A stretch of 64,000 bases of DNA from Terriglobia bacterium (GTDB taxonomy: Bacteria > Acidobacteriota > Terriglobia > Terriglobales > Acidobacteriaceae), in the NCBI GenBank assembly GCA_020073645.1, contig JAIQET010000001.1, positions 264,093 to 328,092 of the forward strand. Direction: 5' to 3'. The notes below the pieces were generated by a model. That model did not search any database. It saw nothing but the letters and a program-made list of their open reading frames with translations, and had not been told where the DNA came from. Shown piece by piece: positions 9,422-18,380 of the stretch. Both the position numbers and the translations under genes were made by a program. Every line of letters begins with the position of its first letter. Position 1 is the stretch's first letter.

Positions 9422-9520
9422 AGGCACCGGCAACCCACTGCACACGCAAGAGCTCGTTACCGTTGCTTCCTTCCGGACCTGGCGGGGTTGGCGAGAATGC
9501 ATCGCGCGGGACCGATGCCT
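9422..9520 (-). ncRNA. ffs: Signal recognition particle RNA, small bacterial (4.5S-like) form
   Basis: On the minus strand the conserved apical core GGTCCGGAAGGAAGCA is present with the matching symmetric-loop sequences. The ends pair (AGGCATCGG at the 5' end with CCGGTGCCT at the 3' end, allowing a G-U pair), giving a ~99-nt rod. It binds Ffh and works with FtsY, whose gene is at 22833. Ends are inferred from pairing and could be off by a few bases. Confidence 0.9.
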
Positions 9521-9559
9521 GACTCCTGATTCTAACATTCGCTGGGCCAGGGTCGCAGG

Positions 9560-9590
9560 TCAGCACTCAGCACTCAGCATTCAGCCAAAC
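9560..9590. repeat. Short-period degenerate tandem repeat (TCAGCACT type)
   Basis: Units cagcactcagcactcagcat repeat with a period near 7-8 nt. Similar tracts of other unit sequence occur at 18290, 26703, 34828, 35122 and 46262. Confidence 0.6.
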
Positions 9591-9713
9591 CCCACGCCTT
9601 TGTGAGTCTCTGATACGTTTTGTTCTCTGCTACAAAGGGGGCGGGGCACCGGCGCCACGAAACCCAGTGCCGCGATGGTCTCTTCCCTTCTGCCGCGGAA
9701 TCGCGAACAATAG

Positions 9714-11909
9714 ATGCTTCCCATGTCCGTGAGCAATCCATCTCTCGCGATTCCGCCAGTCAGCTTCGCCATTCAGCGCTACTTTGAGGTCGCACTCTAC
9801 TTGCTGGTGCTCACCGGCTTCGGCACTTTGGCTTCCACCGGCGGACTGGACGTGTTCACGGTCGTGCTGGTCGGTGCTGCACTTCTGTTTCGCGGATACC
9901 TGTTAGCCACACGCCGGTCGTTCACCATCCCCGAGCGCTGGACCAATCTCCTCACGCTGCTTTACGTCGCTTTCTACCTGGTGGACTACTTCCTGATTTC
10001 CGGCGCGTTCCTCTACACCACGGTTCACCTGGTGCTGTTTGTCATGGTGGTGCGGCTATTTTCGGCGAGGCGCGACCGCGATTTCTATCTCCTGGCGGTG
10101 ATCTCGTTTGTAATGGTGCTGGCCGCAGCCATCCTGACTGTGGATAGCGTCTTCCTGCTGGCGTTTGCCGGATTCATGCTCATGGCGGTCGGCACGTTCA
10201 TCCTGATGGAGATGAGGCGTACCTCCGCCAAGGCGACCGTGCATTCTAGAGAATCGAGCGATACCTCGGCTTCCCGGCGCATGGCTTGGTCGCTGGCCGG
10301 GGTGGCGCCCCTGCTGATGGTGCTCATCCTGCTGGGAGCCATCGCCATCTTCTTCATCCTGCCACGCATCTCGGCCGGTTATCTCAGCTCTTACGCTCCC
10401 AGCGGCGAACTGACCACCGGTTTCAGCGACCGGGTGCGACTGGGGAGCATCGGGGAGATTCAGCAGTCCCGGTCGGTGGTGATGCATATCCAGATCGATG
10501 GCGATCAGACCGGAGGGTTCGACCTGAAGTGGCGTGGCGTGACCCTCAGTGCGTTTGACGGGAGGACCTGGTCGAATCCGCGGGAAAAATTCGCCATCCA
10601 TCCTCGAGCGGATGGCAGCTTTGCTCTCGCGCAACCAGATGCGGCGCCATTGCCGAACCCGGCGGCCAGGAGCGTCCGGCCCATCCACTACCGAGTGCTC
10701 ATGGAGCCAGTGGGAGCGAGTGTGTTCTTCCTGGCGGCCACTCCCCGCTTGTTGCAAGGAAGCTACCGCCTCATCGCGATGGACAGCGGGGGCGCGGTGT
10801 TCGACTTAGACCCCGAGCGCCCCGTCAATCGCTATGAGGCTTCTTCCCTCATTCCTCAGCCCAATGTCAGCGACTTGCGCGCCGCGGCTGGAGCGTATCC
10901 GCCGGAGGTCCTCTCGAACTATCTGCCACTGCCGGAACTCGACCCACGCATCCCGAGCCTGGCGCAGCAGATCACGGCCTCCGCGGACAACAACTACGAC
11001 AAAGCAGTGGCCGTCGAGAGCTATCTGCGCACCCGGTTCGGCTACACCCTGCAGCTTCCGCGAGTGCTTCCGCGCGATCCGCTGGCCAACTTTCTCTTTG
11101 AGCGGCGGCAGGGACACTGCGAATACTTTGCGTCTTCAATGGCAGTGATGCTTCGCACTCTGAGAATCCCGTCACGGGTGGTGAATGGATTCCGCACCGG
11201 CGAGTTCAACGACCTGACTTCGCAGTACCTGGTACGCGCCAGCAACGCCCATTCCTGGGTGGAAGCGTACTTTCCGGGCTACGGTTGGGTGAGCTTCGAT
11301 CCGACCCCTGCCGGTCCGGAACCGGTCCGTACCGGCTGGAGCCGGGCTATCTTGTACCTGGACGCGATGGCATCGTTCTGGCGGGAATGGGTTGTGAACT
11401 ACGATCCCAGCCACCAGCGCACTCTGGGCCAAGGGGTGACTCGCAGCGGCCGGCGAATGGTGTTCGAGGTACGCAGTTGGTTCCGCCGGCATTACCAAGC
11501 GTTGCTAGACAATGCCCGGCTGGCTCAGGACACGATGAGCCAATCGCCCGGGCGCTGGAGTGTGGGCGCAGTATTGGCCACGGGACTGGTTCTGCTGCTG
11601 GCCAACGCACGCCGGATATGGCATGCGCTCCGCCGGCGTCGCCTGGCGGCGCGTCCCGAGAAAGCGCCGCGATTGGCCGCGACCATCTGGTATGAACGGA
11701 TGACGCACCGGGTGGCCCGGCTGGGCTGGCGCAAGTCGCCCGCGCAAACCCCGGCCGAGTTCGTCACCTGCATTGAAAACGACTTGGTGCGCGACCGGGT
11801 GGCGCAGTTTACCCGCCATTACGAACACGCGCGGTTCGGGGACTCTGCCGAAGACGCGTCTCGCCTGCCGGAACTGTTCGAGGAGATTTCGACTGCTGGC
11901 CGGCGGTGA
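9714..11909 (+). CDS. Transglutaminase-like membrane protein (DUF3488 + Transglut_core + DUF4129), TgpA type
   Basis: A 731-residue protein. About six hydrophobic segments lie in the first 215 residues (DUF3488), then a periplasmic transglutaminase-like domain with catalytic Cys469 (GHCEYFASSMAVMLR), His513 (NAHSWVEAYF) and Asp529 (SFDPTP), a further membrane segment near 620, and a C-terminal DUF4129-like tail. Members resemble the essential Pseudomonas TgpA; the true substrate is unknown and may be a peptide or peptidoglycan amide. ATG 9714 or ATG 9723 may be used. No partner MoxR or DUF58 gene is next to it, although these often accompany the family. Confidence 0.88.
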   Translation: MLPMSVSNPSLAIPPVSFAIQRYFEVALYLLVLTGFGTLASTGGLDVFTVVLVGAALLFRGYLLATRRSFTIPERWTNLLTLLYVAFYLVDYFLISGAFLYTTVHLVLFVMVVRLFSARRDRDFYLLAVISFVMVLAAAILTVDSVFLLAFAGFMLMAVGTFILMEMRRTSAKATVHSRESSDTSASRRMAWSLAGVAPLLMVLILLGAIAIFFILPRISAGYLSSYAPSGELTTGFSDRVRLGSIGEIQQSRSVVMHIQIDGDQTGGFDLKWRGVTLSAFDGRTWSNPREKFAIHPRADGSFALAQPDAAPLPNPAARSVRPIHYRVLMEPVGASVFFLAATPRLLQGSYRLIAMDSGGAVFDLDPERPVNRYEASSLIPQPNVSDLRAAAGAYPPEVLSNYLPLPELDPRIPSLAQQITASADNNYDKAVAVESYLRTRFGYTLQLPRVLPRDPLANFLFERRQGHCEYFASSMAVMLRTLRIPSRVVNGFRTGEFNDLTSQYLVRASNAHSWVEAYFPGYGWVSFDPTPAGPEPVRTGWSRAILYLDAMASFWREWVVNYDPSHQRTLGQGVTRSGRRMVFEVRSWFRRHYQALLDNARLAQDTMSQSPGRWSVGAVLATGLVLLLANARRIWHALRRRRLAARPEKAPRLAATIWYERMTHRVARLGWRKSPAQTPAEFVTCIENDLVRDRVAQFTRHYEHARFGDSAEDASRLPELFEEISTAGRR

Positions 11910-11945
11910 GGCTGCGATTCAATCAGGAAGCCACCTAAATCCCCA

Positions 11946-12040
11946 TACTGTCGTTCCGAGCGAAGTGAGGAATCCCTATTCCCGCCGCAAAGCTTGGGGA
12001 CGGGTAGGGATGCTTCGCTTCGCTCAGCATGACAATCTAC
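11946..12040. repeat. Long imperfect palindrome between convergent genes (MITE-like)
   Basis: The left arm (tgtcgttccgagcgaagtga, then ggaatccctattcccg) pairs with the right arm (cgggtagggatgcttcgctt, then cgctcagcatgaca), with a ~20-nt middle. This could fold into a hairpin and end transcription from both sides; it resembles dispersed elements seen in many soil bacterial genomes. Confidence 0.6.
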
Positions 12041-12062
12041 TTATGCGATGGCTTGTAGCTCT

Positions 12063-12698
12063 CTAGAAGTGCCAGACCACCCCTCCGCCGACAAAATAGT
12101 TGTGCTGGCGGCTCTTGCCGGTGTCTACATTCAGTTGCGGAACCCCGGAGTTGAAGTCGCGTGCTTCTCCTCGCAGCTTGAACCTGCCAAAGAGCTTGAC
12201 ATCAAGACCGACACCCAACTGGTAGACCCCGGTCGTGGTGCCCCTCGCCCCCGTGTTGGTGCCGAAGAAAAGCAGGTTGGAGCTTTCGCTGAAGTGGCCA
12301 AAGCCGCCGCCAAAGCTCACCCAGGGAGAGACTCCCGTGCTGGCGAAAAGGTTCGCTCGCGCGGCTGGGGTGATGAAGAAAGACGAGTACGACTCCGGGA
12401 TGGCGTTGCTCCCGAAATTCAGGTCCTCGTCCGGGTTGTAGACAAACGGAACTTCAAACGTCAGGGTCGCGAGACTGTCTTCGGTGCCCAGGATTCTCCG
12501 CCCGTAGGTCACTTCGAAACTGAGTCCGTTGCCAAAGTGGATTTCATTATTGGCAAAGTTTGCGCCCGGGACTCCCTGATTGCTGATAAAGGTACGGCCG
12601 ATGGTACCTGCCAGCTCATTTTTCTCCTGAGCGGCAGCACTGGCCATCAGCACCATCGCAGTCGCCAGGACCGCGACCGCCAACCGTTGCAGCGCCAT
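12063..12698 (-). CDS. Outer membrane beta-barrel protein, OmpW/porin-family-like
   Basis: A 211-residue protein with a signal peptide (about 1-23, cleaved near ASA-AA). The mature part alternates polar and hydrophobic residues, with repeated aromatic strands (FEVTYGRR, SSFFITPAARANLF, WVSFGGGFGHF, GLDVKLFGRFKLRGEARDF) and ends VWHF, a C-terminal aromatic typical of barrels inserted by BamA. The start at 12698 is chosen because GGGGAGGAG lies just upstream and a signal peptide follows at once; the frame is open further upstream but overlaps rimO. Function unknown. Confidence 0.8.
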   Translation of the reverse strand: MALQRLAVAVLATAMVLMASAAAQEKNELAGTIGRTFISNQGVPGANFANNEIHFGNGLSFEVTYGRRILGTEDSLATLTFEVPFVYNPDEDLNFGSNAIPESYSSFFITPAARANLFASTGVSPWVSFGGGFGHFSESSNLLFFGTNTGARGTTTGVYQLGVGLDVKLFGRFKLRGEARDFNSGVPQLNVDTGKSRQHNYFVGGGVVWHF

Positions 12699-12954
12699 CT
12701 CTCCTCCCCCGCGAAGTGGCTTGACCGAGTAGGAGTAGGTTAGCACGCCGCTTGCGAACTGATTCACCGGCGATGATGCCTGACTTGGTGCCGCCCGGCA
12801 TTGGCCTTCAGTAACGGCCCGACCCTCTCGCGAAGCTCTGGCATTCGAGGTTCGGGTGCCACCTTGTCGTTCACCATCAACATGGGTTTTGTGTCGGAGA
12901 AGCGGGTTGCGCCCCGCGAGCAACTCACGATGAATGATAAAATCATGAGATTGC

Positions 12955-14445
12955 ATGCCCGATAAGACCCTCACTGTGCCGCTCCAGGACGTAGAGAAGG
13001 CCCCCAGACGAGACTCAACCTCGCCACCCAAGGTGGGCTTCGTGAGCCTGGGATGTCCCAAAAACCTGGTGGACAGCGAAGTCATGATGGGGATGCTGGC
13101 GCAGGCAGGAGCAGAACTGATTCCCCGTGCCGAAGACGCTGACGTCATTGTGGTGAACACCTGCTCCTTCATCGGCGCCGCCCAGCAGGAGTCAGTGAAC
13201 ACCATTCTGGAGATGGCCCGGCACAAGACCGACGGCCGGGTGCGCAAGCTGGTGGTTGCCGGTTGCTTAGTGGAGCGTTTCCGCGAGGAGATCCGCGAGA
13301 GCATTCCCGAGGTTGACGCAGTGGTGGGCACCGGCGAACTGGAAAACATTCTGGCGGCAGCAGGAGTGGCACCGGCGGCGGCCGTGAACTCTCCCTTTCG
13401 CATTCTGCAATCGCGTCCGGAGGGCGACGCTCGGGCGGCTCAGGGCCGCTTCTCGCGCGAATCCTGGGACGGCGCCATTGCCGATTTGCCCAACTATCTA
13501 TACGACGAGACCACGCCTCGTATCCTGGCCACGCCGCGTTACACCGCCTACATCAAGATTGCCGAAGGCTGTGACCATCCCTGCAGCTTCTGTATCATTC
13601 CCCAGTTGCGCGGCAAATTTCGCTCGCGCCGCTTCGAGTCGGTGATTGCCGAGGCTGAACGCCTGGCCCGCTCCGGAGTGCGTGAGATCACGCTGATTGG
13701 CCAGGACACTACCTGCTATGGCGAGGATTTCGGCCTCAAGGACGGCCTGGCGCTGCTGCTGGAAAAGCTGGCGGGGATTGAGGAGTTGCGCTGGATTCGG
13801 TTCCTTTACGCGTATCCCAACAAAATCACAGGGCGGCTGCTGGAGACCATCGCGGCACACGAGAAGATTTGTTCGTACATCGATGTACCGCTGCAGCACG
13901 CGTCTGCAACCACTCTAAAGCGCATGAAGCGCGGCGGAAGTGCCGATGTCTTTCTTCGCTCCATCGAGAAGATGCACCGCACCATTCCCGGCGTGACCCT
14001 GCGTACCTCATTTATCGTTGGCTTTCCGGGAGAGACCGAGCACGAGTTTGAAGAATTGTGCGCTTTCGTGCGTGAGGCCCAGTTTGACTGGATGGGCGCG
14101 TTCGGCTACTCCGACCAGGAAGGAGCCGGTGCGTTCACCATGGAAGAGAAGCTGCCTGCCCGCGAAATTGAACGCCGGCGCAAACACCTGATGCAGATAC
14201 AGCGCGGAATCAGCAAGCGCAAGAAGAAGGCCCTCATCGGCAAGGAATTCGATCTGCTACTGCAAGGAGCGTCCGAAGAAAGCGACCTCCTGCTGGAAGG
14301 ACGCACCCCCATGCACGCTCCGGAAATCGATGGCAAGGTCTTTGTGAACGACGTGCCCGAGGGCCTCGAACCGCAGCCGGGCGAATTCTACCGCTGCCGC
14401 ATCACAGAAGCTCACGATTACGACCTGGTGGCGCAGATCGTGTAG
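12955..14445 (+). CDS. rimO: Ribosomal protein uS12 methylthiotransferase
   Basis: A 496-residue radical-SAM enzyme that methylthiolates the conserved aspartate of ribosomal protein S12. The N-terminal UPF0004 domain (VSLGCPKNLVDSEVM, VNTCSFI, VAGCL) carries three Cys for one Fe-S cluster. The radical SAM CxxxCxxC is in CDHPCSFC, followed by PQLRGKFRSR, and a C-terminal TRAM domain. A ~20-residue N-terminal extension and a ~45-residue insertion (residues ~140-185) make it longer than E. coli RimO. First gene of a long co-directional run. Confidence 0.95.
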   Translation: MPDKTLTVPLQDVEKAPRRDSTSPPKVGFVSLGCPKNLVDSEVMMGMLAQAGAELIPRAEDADVIVVNTCSFIGAAQQESVNTILEMARHKTDGRVRKLVVAGCLVERFREEIRESIPEVDAVVGTGELENILAAAGVAPAAAVNSPFRILQSRPEGDARAAQGRFSRESWDGAIADLPNYLYDETTPRILATPRYTAYIKIAEGCDHPCSFCIIPQLRGKFRSRRFESVIAEAERLARSGVREITLIGQDTTCYGEDFGLKDGLALLLEKLAGIEELRWIRFLYAYPNKITGRLLETIAAHEKICSYIDVPLQHASATTLKRMKRGGSADVFLRSIEKMHRTIPGVTLRTSFIVGFPGETEHEFEELCAFVREAQFDWMGAFGYSDQEGAGAFTMEEKLPAREIERRRKHLMQIQRGISKRKKKALIGKEFDLLLQGASEESDLLLEGRTPMHAPEIDGKVFVNDVPEGLEPQPGEFYRCRITEAHDYDLVAQIV

Positions 14446-14451
14446 GAATCC

Positions 14452-14658
14452 ATGGCCAAGCATATCCGCAGCCTGCGTTGCCCCATCTGCAAGAAGCCGG
14501 TTAGGCATCGCGATCCGGAGTTCCCTTTCTGCAGCGAGCGTTGTCGGCTGATTGATCTGGGCAAGTGGGCCAGCGGAGCCTATGTCATCTCGTCACCCGT
14601 CACCGATACGAGCGACGCCATCGAGGAGAGTGAACGCGGGGATGAGTTGAAGAAATGA
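14452..14658 (+). CDS. yacG: YacG-type zinc protein, DNA gyrase inhibitor family
   Basis: A 68-residue protein with the YacG zinc site: Cys10 and Cys13 (CPIC), Cys27 and Cys31 (FCSERC). The [12 protein letters not shown] segment after the second pair is diagnostic. E. coli YacG binds GyrB and inhibits gyrase. It begins 6 bp after rimO and its stop overlaps an ATG (ATGA) of the RAYT frame. Confidence 0.9.
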   Translation: MAKHIRSLRCPICKKPVRHRDPEFPFCSERCRLIDLGKWASGAYVISSPVTDTSDAIEESERGDELKK

Positions 14659-14706
14659 AAGAGCCCGAGGTGGTGCACGCCGCTGCAGGTAGCAACGCTC
14701 CCGACC

Positions 14707-14753
14707 GTAGCGCCGGCGTCCCGCCGGCTGTCGCGGGGGCGTCCCGCCCCCGC
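14707..14753 (+). repeat. REP element at the 5' side of the RAYT gene
   Basis: GTAGCGCCGGCG head, GCCGGC hairpin, then a CGGGGGCG / CGCCCCCG hairpin. It lies inside the extended RAYT reading frame, in direct orientation. Confidence 0.88.
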
Positions 14754-15343
14754 TTCGGCGATGTGATAATTCACGACCGAGGCCACCTGCCTCACTGGGA
14801 GAAAGACAGCGCCACCTACTTCGTGACTTTCAGGCTGGCGGATTCGTTACCCCAGTCAGTTCTGGAGCGGATCGAATCGGAGCGGCAAAGCGTTGTGCAA
14901 ACGGCGAGACAGCTCCAGCGCGATCTGAGCGGGGATGAGCGGAAGCGAATTCAGCAGCTTTCCACCAAGACAATCGAGCAGGATCTCGACAATGGTGCCG
15001 GCTCCTGCCATTTGAAGAACCCGGCAATTGCGAATGAAGTGGCCGAAACGCTGCTCCATTTTGACAACAAACGCTACCGTTTGTTCGCATGGTGCGTCAT
15101 GCCAAATCACGTGCACGTTCTCTTGCGTCTCTTCCCGGGACAGGTCTTGGCGTCAGTAGTTCATTCCTGGAAATCGTTCACCGCAAAGCAGGCCAACAAG
15201 CTCTTGGGACGCGGCGGTAGCTTCTGGCAGCGGGAACACTATGACCGCCTCATCCGCGATCAGAGCGAATTCGAACGCGCGCTTCGTTATGTAGCTGACA
15301 ATCCCGTGAAGGCTGGCCTGAAGGATTGGCGTTGGATGTGGGT

Positions 15344-15390
15344 GGGTGGGCGGGGCGCCCACCCGACAGCCGGCGAGGCGCCGGCGCTAC
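15344..15390 (-). repeat. REP element at the 3' side of the RAYT gene, inverted
   Basis: The reverse complement reads GTAGCGCCGGCGCC, a hairpin, then GGGTGGGC / GCCCACCC. It is inverted relative to the 5' copy, so the two REPs bracket the transposase, the usual REPtron arrangement. Confidence 0.85.
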
Positions 15391-15400
15391 GGGAGGCTGA

Positions 15401-15892
15401 ATGACAACAACTGACAGCCCTCCCCTCTGGGCTACCCTGCTCGCCACCTTCTTTGGCGTGGGACGGTTGCAGCCGGGGCCTGGAAGCTGGGGTTCGCTCG
15501 TGACGGTCATGCTTTGGTGGCTGCTCACCCGGTGGATTACGCCCTCCTGGCAGCCAATGGCCGCGATTTCGCTCGCCTTGCTGGTGGTGGCCGTGGGGAT
15601 TCCCGCAGCCACTCGGGTGGCCCGCGCTACGGGTCTGAAGGACCCCCAGTTCGTGGTCATCGACGAAGTCGCCGGCCAGATCATCACCCTGATTGCCGTG
15701 CCGGTATCGTGGAAATCTCTCTTGGCGGGCTTTATACTTTTTCGTGGCTTCGACATCGTGAAGCCGCCGCCCATACGCAAGCTGGAACGCCTGCCCGAAG
15801 GCTTTGGTATTGTGATCGACGATGTGGCAGCCGGGCTCTATGCCCTCGCCGTAATGCAGGTTCTCTTGTATTTCGGCGTTTTGCCACGATAG
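15401..15892 (+). CDS. pgpA: Phosphatidylglycerophosphatase A
   Basis: A 163-residue membrane protein that removes phosphate from phosphatidylglycerol phosphate. It shows the family blocks GVGRLQPGPGSWGS (residues ~20-33), DPQFVVIDEVAGQ (~84-96) and FRGFDIVKPPPI, with four hydrophobic segments between. The ATG overlaps the RAYT stop (ATGA). Together with plsY and gpsA further along the same run it gives three steps of phospholipid synthesis. Confidence 0.93.
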   Translation: MTTTDSPPLWATLLATFFGVGRLQPGPGSWGSLVTVMLWWLLTRWITPSWQPMAAISLALLVVAVGIPAATRVARATGLKDPQFVVIDEVAGQIITLIAVPVSWKSLLAGFILFRGFDIVKPPPIRKLERLPEGFGIVIDDVAAGLYALAVMQVLLYFGVLPR

Positions 15893-15921
15893 TGGGATGC
15901 GCAGTGCAAGGAAGTAACTGC

Positions 15922-16980
15922 ATGGGAATTTCCGACCGCCTGCTGGGTAAGAAGAACGTCAACGGGAAGCCGCACATCGAAGCGGTGCATCCCAGTGCTG
16001 CCTTGCCCGGCGGCGAGGTACGGATCGTCGGTAGCGGCTTGCGGCCCATCGATCTCCGTCCCCCACGTGTGCGTTTTGGTGAAGTGGATGGTGCGGTGGT
16101 CATCAGTTCCGACGACTTTCTGGTCGCCCGCGTTCCGCAGGGCGCTTCTTCTGGCCCGGTCGTGGTTTCCACCAACGGTCACGCCAGCAACCCGCACCAG
16201 ATGAACGTGGCGGTGCCGATCGCGGAGAGCCTTCATCCCGTCACCAATCCCGCACTCGACGCCGAAGGAAACATTTACGCGACCTTTTCCGGATCGCGCG
16301 GACAAAAGGTCCCGGTGGCGATTTACAAGATCGACACCAACTACAACGTCAAGCCGTTTCTCTCCGACATGATGAATCCCACGGCGATTGCCTTCGATCG
16401 CGCCGGGCAGATGTACGTTTCCTCGCGCTTTGATGGCACGGTGTACCGCGTCGCGCCCAATGGGACCATGTCGTCGTATGCCGAGGGCATGGGTATTGCC
16501 ACCGGAATTGCCTTTGACCGGGAAGAGAACCTCTACGTGGGTGACCGCAGCGGCACCATCTTCAAGATCGCCCGCGACCGCCAGATTTTTGTCTTCGCCA
16601 CCCTCGAGGCCAGCGTCTCCGCCTATCACCTGGCCTTTGGCCCGCATGGGGATCTGTTCGTGACCGGACCTACGACGTCGAGCTTCGATTGTGTTTACAA
16701 GATTGACCCGCACGGCACGGTTTCTACCTTCTACCGCGGCCTGGGACGTCCGCAAGGTCTGGCATTTGATGTGGGAGGCAACCTCTACGTGGCCGCGTCG
16801 CTCTCCGGCAAGCGTGGCATTGTGAAAATCACGCCCGAAGGCCAGGCATCGCTGGAAGTCGCTGGCCCAAGCCTGGTCGGGCTGGCGTTTGCGCCCGGCC
16901 GCTCTGCAGTCCTCGCGACCACCAGCGGCGTCCATCATCTTTCCTGGAACATCCAGGGCCTGCTGATGCTGACGGAATAG
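15922..16980 (+). CDS. IPT/TIG domain plus NHL/SMP-30-like six-bladed repeat protein
   Basis: A 352-residue protein without a signal peptide. Residues ~15-90 resemble an IPT/TIG immunoglobulin-like domain (IEAVHPSAALPGGEVRIVGSGL, split by proline and glycine turns). Residues ~100-352 are NHL-type propeller repeats with units such as AIAFDRAGQMYVSS, GIAFDREENLYVGD and GLAFDVGGNLYVAA. Ligand and role are unknown. The start ATG 15922 is chosen over a longer frame that overlaps pgpA; a weak GGAAG-like site precedes it. Confidence 0.82.
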   Translation: MGISDRLLGKKNVNGKPHIEAVHPSAALPGGEVRIVGSGLRPIDLRPPRVRFGEVDGAVVISSDDFLVARVPQGASSGPVVVSTNGHASNPHQMNVAVPIAESLHPVTNPALDAEGNIYATFSGSRGQKVPVAIYKIDTNYNVKPFLSDMMNPTAIAFDRAGQMYVSSRFDGTVYRVAPNGTMSSYAEGMGIATGIAFDREENLYVGDRSGTIFKIARDRQIFVFATLEASVSAYHLAFGPHGDLFVTGPTTSSFDCVYKIDPHGTVSTFYRGLGRPQGLAFDVGGNLYVAASLSGKRGIVKITPEGQASLEVAGPSLVGLAFAPGRSAVLATTSGVHHLSWNIQGLLMLTE

Positions 16981-17041
16981 GGTCCCACATCATCCCGGTA
17001 CCCTCCATTATCATCTGCGGTTTTGATTTACACTGCTACCC

Positions 17042-18286
17042 GTGAATGCCGAGATCATCGCCATCGGCTCGGAGTTGCTGACCCCTTATCGCCAGGACAC
17101 GAATTCTCTCTACCTGACAGAAAAGCTCAACCAGCTTGGCGTAGAAGTGGTCTTCAAGACGGTCGTGGGGGACAACCGCGAGCATCTGACAGCGGCTGCT
17201 AACCAGGCCCTGTCCCGCGCTGATCTTGTCATCTTCATGGGTGGCCTGGGGCCCACCGAGGACGACCTCACCCGCGAAGCCGTGGCCGATGCTTTGGGAC
17301 TCGAACTCCGCCGTGATCCTGAGATTATTGCCACCATCGAGCGGCGCTTCGCGTCGCGCAACCTGAAAATGACTCCGAACAACGCCCAGCAAGCGGACGT
17401 GATCGCGGGCGCGACCGTGCTCCCGAACGTCAGCGGCACCGCGCCTGGGCAATGGATCAGCGGCAAGTACGATGGCCGCGAGAAGATCATCCTGCTGCTG
17501 CCCGGGCCGCCGCACGAACTGAAGGCTCTGTTCGACCAGCAGTGCATGGAGCGGCTGCGAGCCAAGCTTCCAAAGCAATTCATTGCAACCCGCGAACTGA
17601 AGGTTGCCATGATGGGGGAATCCGCGTGCGATGCGCGCGTTGCGCCGATTTACAAGCGCTACACGGACGTACAGACCACGATCCTGGCGGGCGCGGGAGA
17701 AGTCCAGTTGCATCTGAAGACCCGCGCCGCCTCGCTGGAAGCCGCGCAGCAACGGGTTGACGAACTGGCGGAAAAGCTCGAAGAAGAACTGGGAGATGCT
17801 GTCTTCTCCGACAACGGCGATTCCATGGAGCAGATCGTCGGCTACTACCTGCAGATGCGCAACGCCACGCTGGCGGTGGCGGAGTCCTGCACGGGCGGGC
17901 TGCTGGCCGAGCGCATCACTTCGGTCAGCGGCAGTTCGCGTTATTTTCTTGGAGGCGCGGTGGCCTATTCGAACGAACTAAAGACCGCGTTTGCCGACGT
18001 GCCCGCTGATCTTATTGCGAAGCACGGCGCGGTGAGCCGGGAGGTCGCTGCTGCTCTCGCCGAAGGCATCCGCAAACGCTGCGGGGCAACCTATGGTCTG
18101 GGGATCACGGGGGTTGCCGGACCGACCGGCGGTACTCCGGAAAAGCCCGTGGGACTGGTGTTTCATGGTCTAGCCAGCGAGCGCGGGACCGATGTCGTAG
18201 AACGTAGTTTTCCTGGCGACCGCAAGCGCGTGCGCTGGTTCGCGAGTCAGCAGGCCCTGGATATGGTGAGAAGGAAGCTGCTGTAA
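17042..18286 (+). CDS. cinA: CinA: nicotinamide-nucleotide amidase / MoCF-fold protein
   Basis: A 414-residue protein with an N-terminal MoCF-biosynthesis fold (IIAIGSELLTPYRQDTNS, FMGGLGPTEDDLTRE), the typical middle domain, and a C-terminal CinA amidase domain (AVAESCTGGLLAERIT, YSNELKTAF, GVAGPTGGTPEKPVG). Known role: deamidation of nicotinamide mononucleotide in pyridine nucleotide salvage, with ADP-ribose pyrophosphatase activity in the N-terminal part. The start is GTG 17042, the only one matching the family N-terminus (NAEIIAIG). Confidence 0.95.
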   Translation: MNAEIIAIGSELLTPYRQDTNSLYLTEKLNQLGVEVVFKTVVGDNREHLTAAANQALSRADLVIFMGGLGPTEDDLTREAVADALGLELRRDPEIIATIERRFASRNLKMTPNNAQQADVIAGATVLPNVSGTAPGQWISGKYDGREKIILLLPGPPHELKALFDQQCMERLRAKLPKQFIATRELKVAMMGESACDARVAPIYKRYTDVQTTILAGAGEVQLHLKTRAASLEAAQQRVDELAEKLEEELGDAVFSDNGDSMEQIVGYYLQMRNATLAVAESCTGGLLAERITSVSGSSRYFLGGAVAYSNELKTAFADVPADLIAKHGAVSREVAAALAEGIRKRCGATYGLGITGVAGPTGGTPEKPVGLVFHGLASERGTDVVERSFPGDRKRVRWFASQQALDMVRRKLL

Positions 18287-18287
18287 G

Positions 18288-18378
18288 GCAGCAGTTAGCA
18301 ATTAGCAGTTGGCATTTGGCCGTGCAGCGCTTGGGTAAGGCGAAAAGCAAAATGGCCAAGTGCTAAATGCTAAGTGCC
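18288..18378. repeat. Short-period degenerate repeat (AGCAGTTAGCAATT / AAGTGCTAAATGC)
   Basis: The spacer between cinA and thpR consists of near-repeats such as gcagttagcaattagcagtt and gccaagtgctaaatgctaag, period 7-9 nt. The second half is read into the upstream extension of the thpR frame. Confidence 0.55.
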
Positions 18379-18380
18379 AA

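Larger units (their letters stand above)
14655..15404 (+). mobile_element. REP-associated tyrosine transposase (RAYT, Y1 HUH family) with translated REPs at both ends
   Basis: The 249-codon frame encodes a Y1 HUH protein: NHVHVLL is the metal-binding HUH motif and ALRYVADNPVKAGL carries the catalytic Tyr. Homology begins at about GHLPHWEKDSATYFVTFRL. GTG 14763 is therefore the likely native start. The longer frame from ATG 14655 runs through a REP (14707-14753) and reads it as SAGVPPAVAGASRP. The C-terminal GAHPTAGEAPALREAE is likewise a translated inverted REP (15344-15390). ATG 14655 overlaps the yacG stop and the RAYT stop overlaps pgpA ATG 15401, so the element is coupled into the operon on both sides. 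RAYTs bind GTAG-headed REPs; this copy looks intact. Confidence 0.88.

Noticed and set aside
12699..13403. Upstream extension of the outer membrane protein frame
   Set aside because: It overlaps rimO on the other strand; a ribosome site and signal peptide mark the start at 12698.
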